A DNA stretch of 64,000 nucleotides, from the NCBI RefSeq assembly GCF_024345225.1, contig NZ_BROD01000001.1, positions 4,278,001-4,342,000 on the forward strand, given 5' to 3'. The notes below the pieces were generated by a model. The model had not been told where the DNA came from. It was given only the letters and a program-made list of their open reading frames with translations, and searched no databases. Origin of the DNA: Clostridium sp. TW13 (lineage in GTDB: Bacteria > Bacillota > Clostridia > Clostridiales > Clostridiaceae). Shown in pieces: positions 34,436 through 42,838 of this stretch. Each line of letters starts with the position of its first letter. The stretch's first letter is position 1. The translations under genes and the position numbers were made by a program.

Positions 34436-36199
34436 ATGGATATGTTTATTAACAAAATAACTAAAACAATATCTGAAAAGTTTGAAGAAAATGGCTATGA
34501 TAGTGAATATGGAAAAGTTAATGTATCTAACAGACCGGATTTGTGCCAGTTTCAATGTAATGGTGCTTTAGCGGCTGCAAAGAAATATAAAAAGGCTCCA
34601 GTTGCTATTGCTACAGAAATTGTAGAGAGCCTTAAGTCTGTAGATATATTTGAAAGCTTATCAATAGCAGGACCTGGATTTATAAACATTACTGTTAAGG
34701 ATAGTTTCTTAGTTCAATATATCAACAGCATGAAGGAAGATGAAAAATGTGGAGGGTCAACAGAAGAAGCACCTAAAACCATAGTTGTAGATTATGGTGG
34801 AGCTAATGTTGCTAAACCACTGCATGTAGGACATTTACGTTCTGCAATAATAGGAGAGAGTATAAAGAGAACTGCTAAGTTCTTAGGACACAATGTTATT
34901 GGTGATGTTCATCTTGGAGATTGGGGCTTACAAATGGGTATGGTAATAACTGAGGTAAAGAGACGTAACCCAGAGTTACCTTACTTTGATGACAATTTTA
35001 CAGGAGAATACCCTAAAGAAGCACCATTTACAATAGATGCTCTTGAACAAATTTATCCTCATGCAAGTAAGTTAGCTAAGAGTGATGAAGCCATAATGGA
35101 AGAAGCAAAGCAAGCAACTCTAGAGCTTCAAAATGGAAGAAGAGGTTATGTAGCATTATGGAAGCATATTTTAAATGTTTCTGTTACTGACTTAAAGAGA
35201 AATTATGCAGCTTTAAATGTAGATTTCGATTTATGGAAGGGTGAAAGTGATGCTCAACCATATATTCCTGATATGGTTAAGTATCTTAAAGACAACAACT
35301 ATGCTTACGAGAGTGAAGGAGCATTAGTGGTTGATGTATCTAAGGAAGATGATAAATTTGAAGTGCCACCATTCTTAGTATTAAAATCTGATGGTTCTTC
35401 ATTATATGGAACTACAGACTTAGCCACTATAATCCAAAGAACTCAAGATTTTTCTCCAAATGAAATAATCTATTTAGCAGATAAAAGGCAATCTCTACAC
35501 TTTGAACAGTTGTTTAGATGTGCAAAGAAATCAAATATATTACCAGAGAATACAGAGCTAGACTTTATAGGTTTTGGGACAATGAATGGTAAGGATGGAA
35601 AGCCATTTAAGACTCGTGAGGGCGGTGTTATGAGACTTCAGGATTTAATTGAAATAATTAAATCTGCTGTAAGAGAAAAGGTTGTTCAAAGTGATTCAGT
35701 TTCTGAAGATCAAGTAGAAGAAACAGCTAGAAAGATAGGTGCAGCTGCGCTTAAATATGGTGACTTATCAAATCAAGCAACTAAAGACTATATTTTTGAT
35801 ATAGAGAGATTCTCTTCTTTTGAAGGAAACACAGGTCCATATATTTTATATACTGTAGTTAGAATAAAATCTATACTATCTAAGTGTGTAGAGATAAGTT
35901 CTAAAGAAGGTATTTCAATTACTGGACCATATAGTGATGCTGAAAGAGATCTTATGCTGCAATTGGTTAAGTTTAACGAATATATAAATGTAAGTTTTAA
36001 AGATAAAGCTCCTCATAAGATATGTGAGTACATTTATGATTTATCAAATACATTTAGTAGATTCTACAGTAGCACAAAAATTGTTGCTGAAGAAGATATA
36101 AATAAGAAAACTTCATGGGTTGCGTTAATATCATTGGTTCAAAAGGTACTTGAATTAGGATTAGATTTATTAGGTATTGAAGCACCAGATAAGATGTAA
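34436..36199 (+). CDS. argS: Arginyl-tRNA synthetase
   Basis: Class I synthetase of 587 residues charging tRNA-Arg. It has the N-terminal Add1 domain (SNRPDLCQFQCNGALAAAKK), the HIGH motif as HVGH in AKPLHVGHLRSAI, a KMSKS region replaced by KPFKTREGG as is normal for ArgRS, and the C-terminal DALR anticodon-binding domain (about the last 120 residues). The ATG at 34436 is 8 bases from GGAGG; the ATG at 34421 overlaps that site. Controlled by the upstream T-box. Confidence 0.96.
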   Translation: MDMFINKITKTISEKFEENGYDSEYGKVNVSNRPDLCQFQCNGALAAAKKYKKAPVAIATEIVESLKSVDIFESLSIAGPGFINITVKDSFLVQYINSMKEDEKCGGSTEEAPKTIVVDYGGANVAKPLHVGHLRSAIIGESIKRTAKFLGHNVIGDVHLGDWGLQMGMVITEVKRRNPELPYFDDNFTGEYPKEAPFTIDALEQIYPHASKLAKSDEAIMEEAKQATLELQNGRRGYVALWKHILNVSVTDLKRNYAALNVDFDLWKGESDAQPYIPDMVKYLKDNNYAYESEGALVVDVSKEDDKFEVPPFLVLKSDGSSLYGTTDLATIIQRTQDFSPNEIIYLADKRQSLHFEQLFRCAKKSNILPENTELDFIGFGTMNGKDGKPFKTREGGVMRLQDLIEIIKSAVREKVVQSDSVSEDQVEETARKIGAAALKYGDLSNQATKDYIFDIERFSSFEGNTGPYILYTVVRIKSILSKCVEISSKEGISITGPYSDAERDLMLQLVKFNEYINVSFKDKAPHKICEYIYDLSNTFSRFYSSTKIVAEEDINKKTSWVALISLVQKVLELGLDLLGIEAPDKM

Positions 36200-36213
36200 G
36201 ACATTTAAAAAAA

Positions 36214-36262
36214 ATAAAGGAAGTATTCAGTTTTTAGATAAAGCTGAATGCTTCCTTTAAAA
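36214..36262. terminator. Bidirectional terminator overlapping the end of the alpha/beta-hydrolase gene
   Basis: AAAGGAAGTATTCAG and CTGAATGCTTCCTTT pair, with A-tract left and T/A-tract right, between the convergent argS and the minus-strand gene. The right arm lies within the last codons of the latter. Confidence 0.75.
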
Positions 36263-37109
36263 ATATGGATTTAGCCTCTATGTGAGGATTTTGCTTACAG
36301 TTATTTATTTTAATAAAAGAAGAGTTTGGATAAAGGGTAAACAGATTATAGTTGTAGGTAGTTACATCTGATTTATTGTCTGTACCATATATAATAAGAA
36401 GCTTTGCTTTTGTTTTTTTAACATTCTTTACGGGATCATAGGATTTATTATCTAAATATAACTTGTTCAAGATAACTGTAGAAGTAGTGTTGTTAACCTT
36501 CAAATTCTCTTCAAATATATTATAATCAATATTGGAAGAATTAAAGAAATTTAACTTATATTTATATAGAGAATAAAAGTAATTATTTTTAATTATATCT
36601 GCAATTGATGAAGGTATTGAAGTAGTAGTATTAGTTAATTGATGAGGTGCAAGTAACAGTGAACTAGTTACATTATCATAAGTTGCTAATTCAAGAGAAA
36701 TATTAGCACCAAAACCATGACCAATTACTGAATACTGTTTATATCCTAGAGAATTCATGAATTTATTACAGGTATAAGATAAATTATTAATTGAATAATC
36801 TAAATTCTCAGGTTTAGTGGATTCACCAAAACCAGGTAAATCTATTGCTATTACTGTATACCTTTTAGAAAGTTCACCAATGACGGAATTAAAATCAGCT
36901 GAGGAACTATTAAGATCGTGAACAAGTAATAGTGGACTTCCACTTCCTTTTTTTATATAAGCAATGCTTAAATTATCAAGCTTTTTAAAAGATTTTTCTG
37001 GAGATGTAATGAATATATTTACACCTACATAGCTTAGTATAGTTATAAAACTGAAAAATACTAAGGTCATAATAAGGATATTATTAATTTTAGTTTTGAT
37101 TTTTTTCAT
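36234..37109 (-). CDS. Membrane-anchored alpha/beta-hydrolase-like protein lacking the nucleophile Ser
   Basis: A 291-residue protein with an N-terminal membrane segment (about 10-33) and an extracytoplasmic alpha/beta-hydrolase fold: PLLLVHDLNSSS (oxyanion strand), IAIDLPGFGES, and a C-terminal LLIIYGTDNKSD and NPHIEAKS that could supply Asp and His. The nucleophile elbow, normally G-x-S-x-G, reads GHGFG with Gly132 where Ser is expected. It is therefore probably not an ordinary esterase; it may bind a ligand. It lies 27 bases downstream of the XRE-TPR regulator gene on the same strand and is probably cotranscribed with it. Confidence 0.8.
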   Translation of the reverse strand: MKKIKTKINNILIMTLVFFSFITILSYVGVNIFITSPEKSFKKLDNLSIAYIKKGSGSPLLLVHDLNSSSADFNSVIGELSKRYTVIAIDLPGFGESTKPENLDYSINNLSYTCNKFMNSLGYKQYSVIGHGFGANISLELATYDNVTSSLLLAPHQLTNTTTSIPSSIADIIKNNYFYSLYKYKLNFFNSSNIDYNIFEENLKVNNTTSTVILNKLYLDNKSYDPVKNVKKTKAKLLIIYGTDNKSDVTTYNYNLFTLYPNSSFIKINNCKQNPHIEAKSIFLKEAFSFI

Positions 37110-37136
37110 GGCGTACTCCTCAAGAATTAGCTTAAA

Positions 37137-38453
37137 TTAAGCTTCAATACTGTTAATAAAGTTTATGAGTTTACTTATATTAGTACAATCATTTCTTTTA
37201 GAATATAAGTTTAGTATATTCATTAATACATAATTATATTTAGGGATAAACTTTAATTGTACCATATCCATAAATTGTTTGGTTATGCTAGCAATTACCT
37301 TTTCGGAGTCATCTGATAGATTAACTAGCTGATTTAAAGATTGAAGGATATACTTTTCATTTTTAAATTCTTTAGCAGATTGTAAAGATTTATTAAAGAA
37401 TGTTCTTGCGATATCTCTTTCGTTAATAGTTAAATATCCTAATCCAATACTATAATAAGTAGAGGCAAGATGAGAGTTTGATTCCAACGTCTTAATAGAT
37501 TCTAAATAATTATAAAACTTATTTAAATAAATTTTAAGGTTTTTTATATCTTTTGTTTCTATATAGATTTCAATAATGTTAGTGAATAGTATTGTTTTAC
37601 ATAGTGGAGTAGTAGAATTATTTTTTAACATATTTTTGTTTAAAGTATTAGCAAGATCATACTTTTTCATGCCTTTATAGCAATTAGATTTTAGACAACA
37701 AAAATAAAAGTGTTTTTGCGGGTTGGATTTTAATATATTCGATAGATTTTCTTCAACATAAGTTATTTCATTCAATGCATCATCATAATTTTCAAGACTA
37801 ATTAATGCAATTATTGAATTAAATCTAATAGCAAAAATTGAAGCAAGATCTCGTTTTTCATTCTCATATAAAGCTATTTTATTATAATTGATAGCAGCAG
37901 AATAGTTTTGCAGTCTAATACAAGAATAACCTATTAATGAACATATTGATGAAATTTCATCAGGAGAACTTGTACCACTATTTTCATAAGCTCTAAGATA
38001 ATAAAAATAAGATTTAGAAGGATTGTTAGCTTCATCAAAAACATTTCCTAAATACATATAAAAATTGAATTTATCTTTTGCAGAAGAATAGATATTTATG
38101 TTTTTTTCTATATTCAGAAGTATATCATCATAAGTTCCACTATATATTTTTGATGGATCACTTTTTGTGCAATCAATGAATTTATTTATTACTGAATTAA
38201 GTTGATCTTCAACACTTTCTAGAAGATATTCTGGAGTTACAGAATAATTGATATTTTTTGTCATGCAAAGATTATTAATATTATTAGCAATTATAGTAGC
38301 TGTAGTCTTTGTTAGATTAGATTCTCCTCTTTCAATCATGGAGATTAAATTTCTAGTAATATCATTGCCTGAAATTTCATGCTGTCTAAAATTATAGGTT
38401 TTCCTAATGTTTTTAATCTTTTCACCTGGAGTAATGAGGTTAAAATTTTCCAT
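37137..38453 (-). CDS. XRE-family HTH regulator with TPR domain (RRNPP-like)
   Basis: A 438-residue protein. The N-terminal HTH (about 8-65: GEKIKNIRKTYNFRQHEISG, then TRNLISMIERGESNLTKTTA) is joined to a long all-helical region with TPR-like repeats (YLRAYENSGTSSPDEISSIC, YSAAINYNKIALYENEKRD, YYSIGLGYLTINERDIARTF). This is the layout of RRNPP regulators, which bind a re-imported signalling peptide in the TPR groove. The ATG at 38453 follows GGAGGC; the longer frame upstream has no binding site. Promoter: TTGTAC-17-TATAAT on the minus strand. A small gene for an exported peptide diverges from it. Confidence 0.83.
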   Translation of the reverse strand: MENFNLITPGEKIKNIRKTYNFRQHEISGNDITRNLISMIERGESNLTKTTATIIANNINNLCMTKNINYSVTPEYLLESVEDQLNSVINKFIDCTKSDPSKIYSGTYDDILLNIEKNINIYSSAKDKFNFYMYLGNVFDEANNPSKSYFYYLRAYENSGTSSPDEISSICSLIGYSCIRLQNYSAAINYNKIALYENEKRDLASIFAIRFNSIIALISLENYDDALNEITYVEENLSNILKSNPQKHFYFCCLKSNCYKGMKKYDLANTLNKNMLKNNSTTPLCKTILFTNIIEIYIETKDIKNLKIYLNKFYNYLESIKTLESNSHLASTYYSIGLGYLTINERDIARTFFNKSLQSAKEFKNEKYILQSLNQLVNLSDDSEKVIASITKQFMDMVQLKFIPKYNYVLMNILNLYSKRNDCTNISKLINFINSIEA

Positions 38454-38474
38454 AGTAATCGCCTCCATAGGTAT

Positions 38475-38503
38475 ATTATATATAAAACAATAATAAAGTA
38501 CAA
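38475..38503 (-). promoter_or_regulatory. Promoter of the XRE-TPR regulator gene
   Basis: On the minus strand TTGTAC, a 17-base spacer and TATAAT. Its -35 box lies 7 bases from that of the divergent peptide gene, so one bound protein could control both. Confidence 0.75.
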
Positions 38504-38510
38504 AAAAAGT

Positions 38511-38539
38511 TTTACAATTTGAGAATATACGGGTATTAT
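38511..38539 (+). promoter_or_regulatory. Promoter of the small secreted-peptide gene
   Basis: TTTACA (38511-38516), a 17-base spacer and TATTAT (38534-38539), about 32 bases before the GTG start. Confidence 0.7.
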
Positions 38540-38571
38540 AGGGGTATAAGTAATAAAGTGGGAGGGATAGA

Positions 38572-38769
38572 GTGAGTAGCAAGAAGAAAATAGTTTTAAT
38601 AATCTTAATGTTAGGAAGTTTATCTGTCCCAGAATTTAAAAATGTAGCTAAGAATATTGAATTTGGGAGATCTAAGGCGATACAAACATTTGAAATGACT
38701 AGGATGGAAACTTTAATTGATATAACTCCAATAAAACCTGCAATAAAGATATATCCAAATGAGTCATGA
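38572..38769 (+). CDS. Candidate signal-peptide precursor (65 aa) divergent from the RRNPP-like regulator
   Basis: Starts at GTG 38572 with GGGAGGG 5 bases upstream and a promoter upstream of that, so it is probably expressed. The N-terminus has three lysines and a hydrophobic core (KKKIVLIILMLGSLSV), as in a Sec signal sequence. The remaining 45 residues are polar, with a Pro- and Ile-rich end (TPIKPAIKIYPNES) that could give a short mature peptide. Small exported precursors next to HTH-TPR regulators are the hallmark of RRNPP quorum-sensing systems. Function is inferred from context; I recognise no homologue. Confidence 0.6.
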   Translation: MSSKKKIVLIILMLGSLSVPEFKNVAKNIEFGRSKAIQTFEMTRMETLIDITPIKPAIKIYPNES

Positions 38770-38825
38770 ATTAATAGAATAACAGATGAAAACGTAATTT
38801 AAGAGAATAAATCATGCTAAATAAG

Positions 38826-38869
38826 TAAAAAAAGGGACAACATCTTATAGTAGATATTGCCCCTTTTAG
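38826..38869. terminator. Bidirectional terminator between the peptide gene and asnS
   Basis: AAAAGGGACAACATCT and AGATATTGCCCCTTTT pair around TATAGT, with A-tract left and T-tract right. Confidence 0.85.
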
Positions 38870-38872
38870 GAT

Positions 38873-40267
38873 TTAGAAGTCACATAATCCTGTAGTTCTT
38901 GGGAACGGAATTACGTCTCTTATGTTTGACATTCCAGTAATGTACATGATAAGTCTTTCAAAACCAAGTCCATATCCTGCATGTTTAGTTTCTCCGTACT
39001 TTCTTAATTCAAGATACCACCAGTAATCTTCCTTCTTTAAGCCAAGTTCAGCTATTCTTGCTTCAAGGTTAGCTAGTCTTTCTTCTCTTTGACTTCCACC
39101 AATGATTTCTCCTATTCCAGGTACTAGACAGTCAGCAGCTGCAACAGTTTTATTATCTTCATTCATTCTCATGTAGAATGCTTTTATATCCTTTGGATAA
39201 TCAGTTACAAAAACAGGCTTTTTAAAGATTTCTTCTGTTAAATATCTTTCATGTTCTGTTTGTAAATCGGCACCCCATTCAACTTTATATTCAAATGGTT
39301 TATCACATTTTTGTAGTAATTCTACTGCTTCAGTGTAGCTGATTCTCTTAAATTCTGAGTTTACAACATGATTTAATCTTTCTAATAATCCCTTATCTAT
39401 GAAGCTATTGAAGAATTCCATTTCTTCTGGACATTCATCCATAACATATTGAATTACATATTTAAGCATATCTTCTGCACAATCCATATAATCTGATAAA
39501 TCTGCAAAAGCAAGTTCTGGTTCAACCATCCAGAATTCAGCAGCATGTCTTGTGGTATTTGAATTTTCAGCTCTGAAAGTAGGTCCAAATGTGTAAATAT
39601 TTCTAAAAGCCAAAGCAAAAGCTTCACCATTCAATTGGCCTGAAACTGTTAAATTAGATTCTTTACCAAAGAAATCTTGACTGTAATCTATATTTCCATT
39701 TTCAGTTTTTGGAGGATTTGTCATGTCTAAAGTTGTTACTCTGAACATTTCGCCAGCACCTTCAGTATCTGAACCTGTTATTAATGGTGTATTTACATAA
39801 ACAAAGTTTCTTTCTTGGAAGAACTTATGTATAGCATACGCAGCTACTGAACGAACTCTAAATACTGCAGAGAATGCATTACTTCTTGGTCTTAAATGAG
39901 ATATCGTTCTTAAATATTCAAATGTATGTCTTTTCTTTTGTAGTGGAAAATCTGAATCTGACATACCTTCTAATATAATTTGTTTTGCTTGAATTTCGAA
40001 AGGTTGTTTTGCTTCAGGAGTAGCTACAAGTTTTCCTACAACAGTTATTGATGAGCTTATTGGAAGTTTAGATATTTCTTTGAAGTTTTCAAGGTTTTGC
40101 TCAAAAACCACTTGAATGTTTTTAAAGAAAGTACCATCATTAACTTCAATGAAGCCAAAAGCATTAGAGGCTCTTAATGTTCTTATCCAGCCTGAAATTT
40201 GTACTTCTTTATTTAAGTAATCTTGCTCGTTTCTATAAAGTGTTTTGATAAAAATTGATTTATTCAT
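38873..40267 (-). CDS. asnS: Asparaginyl-tRNA synthetase
   Basis: Class II synthetase of 464 residues. An N-terminal OB anticodon-binding domain ([24 protein letters not shown]) is followed by the catalytic core with motif 2 ([22 protein letters not shown]) and motif 3 ([16 protein letters not shown]). The GWIRTLR start and the motif 2 pattern fit AsnRS rather than AspRS. AAGGAG precedes the ATG. Its leader carries a T-box-like core and terminator but seems too short for a full stem I. Confidence 0.95.
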   Translation of the reverse strand: MNKSIFIKTLYRNEQDYLNKEVQISGWIRTLRASNAFGFIEVNDGTFFKNIQVVFEQNLENFKEISKLPISSSITVVGKLVATPEAKQPFEIQAKQIILEGMSDSDFPLQKKRHTFEYLRTISHLRPRSNAFSAVFRVRSVAAYAIHKFFQERNFVYVNTPLITGSDTEGAGEMFRVTTLDMTNPPKTENGNIDYSQDFFGKESNLTVSGQLNGEAFALAFRNIYTFGPTFRAENSNTTRHAAEFWMVEPELAFADLSDYMDCAEDMLKYVIQYVMDECPEEMEFFNSFIDKGLLERLNHVVNSEFKRISYTEAVELLQKCDKPFEYKVEWGADLQTEHERYLTEEIFKKPVFVTDYPKDIKAFYMRMNEDNKTVAAADCLVPGIGEIIGGSQREERLANLEARIAELGLKKEDYWWYLELRKYGETKHAGYGLGFERLIMYITGMSNIRDVIPFPRTTGLCDF

Positions 40268-40323
40268 TTTTATACTTCTCCTTAATTTGTATTTGTAATG
40301 AATTTATGAAATTAAAACAAAAA

Positions 40324-40372
40324 ACCTAACATCCACACTGGGACGAAAGGTATAAATTCTGTAGTATCACCT
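40324..40372 (-). promoter_or_regulatory. T-box-like core and terminator upstream of asnS, probably degenerate
   Basis: On the minus strand GGTGATACTACAGAA (compare T-box GGTGGTACCGCGGAA) is followed by ACCTTTCGTCCC, a normal T-box terminator start. ACCT-TT-CGTCC then pairs with GGATG-TT-AGGT, followed by a T-run. Only about 50 bases separate the promoter start from this core, too few for a specifier stem. It may be a reduced or decayed T-box. Confidence 0.45.
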
Positions 40373-40425
40373 AAATTGCCCAAAGGCTATAATAACACTA
40401 AAATATAATTACATTATCAAGTAAA

Positions 40426-40454
40426 ATTTTAACCTATAAATACTAAATTTGCAA
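40426..40454 (-). promoter_or_regulatory. Candidate promoter of asnS
   Basis: On the minus strand TTGCAA, a 17-base spacer and TAAAAT, starting transcription near 40419. Confidence 0.55.
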
Positions 40455-40472
40455 TGGGTTAAAAAACAAAAA

Positions 40473-41810
40473 TCAACGTATTTTTAACATTTTGACAGTT
40501 TCATAATCAGAATCAACTCTAAAAAATTCATCTCTAAGTGAAGTTTGAGGATTAATGTCAGGATTTATAGAAGTCCTTTCACTTGATCCATCAGAATATA
40601 CCTTAGTGGAGTAAGTCAGAAATAAATTTGAACAGCTTAATAGTTTTGTTCTAGGATTTGCAAAAACTTTTTGAACTCCCCCAGTAGGTTCTCCTATAAT
40701 TTTAACATTAGAAAAACTTTGTTTAAAGTTCAAGGCAGCAAATGCACCTGCTGAAAAGGTTGAATTATCTGTAAAAACAAAAATTCTATTTTTGGATTTT
40801 TGAAAGTTATTAAATTTACTATCAATAGATAATTTTTTTATCAGGAATTTAATTAATTTAGGATTTCCACCTAAATTTCCTCTTACATCTATAATAAATT
40901 TTTCGGCAGAAGAGTTATCAAAATCTTTGACAAGTTTATCAAAGAAAGAATTTAAGTTAGCATCGTAACTAGAAGTATCCTCACCTATAATTAATGCTGT
41001 ATTTCTATCAAGGCAGGAATGATATTTAAAATAGAATATTTTTGAAGCAGTATCGGTAGTATACCAATAATTCTCGTTACTGTTGACAGGTCTTTGAGGA
41101 ATAGTTTGTTTAGTTCTTTGCAAATCTATGAAGGTTGATTCTTGAAACTTTTCTTGTGTGAATGGAAAAATCTTTGCATTTAGTTTTTTGCCAGATAAAT
41201 CTTCTAATTCTAAATCTAAATAACCAGAAGGAATTATATTTAAGACTTTTAAAAGTTCATAGTTTTCAAGATTGATTAAAAGTTTATGCTTTTGCCAAGC
41301 ACTGCTTTCATTTGGACATATTGAATTAAGTGTATTTACGATTGAAGACAAAGGAACATTATTTATTTTTATGACTCTATATCCTAATAATCTTTTGTAT
41401 TTTTTAATACAGCCTGTTATACGTAGAGAATTATTATCAAACCAGTAAAATGATATTGGAAAGTATCTATTGGTTTTTACATAGGTTTCAGTATGCCCAT
41501 CTCCTATAGAGGCTATGAGCTTCATAATTTCTAATCTCATCTTATCAACAGTGTATTTATTTTGGTTATCGAATAAGTTGTTAATCTTGCCATAATAACT
41601 TTCTTGTGAAATCTTAAAAAATAAATCTGGATGTTTCTTAGGAAGAACATTCTTTAAAAAAATTAAATCATCATAATAAGGCATAGTATCAACCATATTG
41701 CAATGATTTGTATAAATTGAATATTTATAAACTAAATTGATGATTAATGAGGACATGCAAAATACTAGTATACAAAAGAGAGAAAATATTAAGTTTTTAA
41801 TATACTTCAT
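40473..41810 (-). CDS. Membrane-anchored S41 family peptidase
   Basis: A 445-residue protein with an N-terminal signal-anchor (LIFSLFCILVFCMSSLIIN) and a tail-specific-protease (S41) domain outside the membrane. It has the early DGHTETYV motif with H106, a PDZ-like stretch (LLGYRVIKINNVPLSSIV), IIDVRGNLGGN and the nucleophile region NSTFSAGAFAAL, with GEPTGGVQK after. The CtpA-type Ser-Lys pair is not obvious, so the tricorn-like Ser/His arrangement of other S41 peptidases is more likely. Substrate unknown. It lies 28 bases downstream of the phosphoesterase gene. Confidence 0.83.
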   Translation of the reverse strand: MKYIKNLIFSLFCILVFCMSSLIINLVYKYSIYTNHCNMVDTMPYYDDLIFLKNVLPKKHPDLFFKISQESYYGKINNLFDNQNKYTVDKMRLEIMKLIASIGDGHTETYVKTNRYFPISFYWFDNNSLRITGCIKKYKRLLGYRVIKINNVPLSSIVNTLNSICPNESSAWQKHKLLINLENYELLKVLNIIPSGYLDLELEDLSGKKLNAKIFPFTQEKFQESTFIDLQRTKQTIPQRPVNSNENYWYTTDTASKIFYFKYHSCLDRNTALIIGEDTSSYDANLNSFFDKLVKDFDNSSAEKFIIDVRGNLGGNPKLIKFLIKKLSIDSKFNNFQKSKNRIFVFTDNSTFSAGAFAALNFKQSFSNVKIIGEPTGGVQKVFANPRTKLLSCSNLFLTYSTKVYSDGSSERTSINPDINPQTSLRDEFFRVDSDYETVKMLKIR

Positions 41811-41838
41811 TTTATCACGTCCTCAAATAAGTTTTGCT

Positions 41839-42537
41839 TTATTCAATACCACTCTCGTAAGAGTTGATTAACCTACTAGGAAATTTATTTAATTGCATAT
41901 CTTTTATTATTTTATTGTAGTCATATTCTACTGATTTTATTTTGGCTTTTATAGGCATATTGTCATATATCTCCAGAATGGCATAAGTTGCGTTAGGAGA
42001 ACCATTTTTAGGCTTGCCCACACTTCCGGCATTAATTAGCAATTTATTATTGAAATTTTTAATATAAGGCATATGAGTATGAGCACATATCAACACATCC
42101 TCTGATAGATTATTCATTATAGCATCTAAGTTCTCATAGTCCTCAGTTAAATATTCATTAATCTTATCAGGGCTGCCGTGAACTAATTTGATTTTTCTAT
42201 TTCCGAAGTCTAATGTCATAGATGTAGGAAGTGAAGATAAGAAAAATTTATTTGAAGCTCTTAGTTCATCAAATGTCCATGGCAAAGAGAAGGAATTTGT
42301 TTCTGTATTTCTGATATAGGTATAAGAATTATCAATAACAGAGGCATCATAATTTCCTTTTAATGAGAGAATGTTACGTCGTTTAATTAAAGAAATAACT
42401 TCGTTAGGATGGCACCCATATCCAACTAAGTCTCCAAGACAAATTATAGATGTAACATCTTCAGAATCTATATCATCTAATACTTTCATCAATGCATAAA
42501 GATTACTATGTATATCTGAAATTACAGCAAGTTTCAT
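41839..42537 (-). CDS. Calcineurin-like metallophosphoesterase (YfcE-type)
   Basis: A 232-residue cytoplasmic phosphoesterase with all metal motifs: SDIHSNLYAL (D-x-H), CLGDLVGYG (GD), LKGNYD (GNxD), LVHGS and CAHTHMPY (GHTH-like), and NAGSVGKP at the end. Family members cleave phosphodiester or nucleotide substrates; the physiological one here is unknown. The ATG follows GGAGG. First of a short operon with the S41 peptidase. Confidence 0.88.
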   Translation of the reverse strand: MKLAVISDIHSNLYALMKVLDDIDSEDVTSIICLGDLVGYGCHPNEVISLIKRRNILSLKGNYDASVIDNSYTYIRNTETNSFSLPWTFDELRASNKFFLSSLPTSMTLDFGNRKIKLVHGSPDKINEYLTEDYENLDAIMNNLSEDVLICAHTHMPYIKNFNNKLLINAGSVGKPKNGSPNATYAILEIYDNMPIKAKIKSVEYDYNKIIKDMQLNKFPSRLINSYESGIE

Positions 42538-42690
42538 AAAATCAACCTCCCAAATTATATTTTAATTATTTTATTATAATTATATGTTTATTTAAATATT
42601 ATAACACTAAACTTGTACATATAAATATAACTTCAGGTTGACCAAATTAAGAAATTTTTATTCCTATGATTTTATCATTAAACGTTTTGT
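42538..42690. other. Intergenic region upstream of the phosphoesterase gene
   Basis: Only AT-rich sequence, presumably the minus-strand promoter; nothing else recognised. A palindromic repeat copy follows at 42691. Confidence 0.4.
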
Positions 42691-42761
42691 TAAGGCATTT
42701 GAAAGTACATAGTTTTATATACTGGTGTATTTGGAATTGTTATTTATTTTCAGATGTCTAA
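42691..42761. repeat. Dispersed imperfect palindrome (copy 5)
   Basis: TAAGGCATTTGAAAGTACATA at the left and GTTATTTATTTTCAGATGTCTAA at the right, with an unrelated AT-rich centre of about 27 bases. It lies between divergent genes. Confidence 0.7.
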
Positions 42762-42838
42762 TATTGAGTTATAATGATTTATAAGAAAATGCAATTAGTA
42801 GTATGGATTGTTTTATAAATTAAAGGAGTGATTGACTA

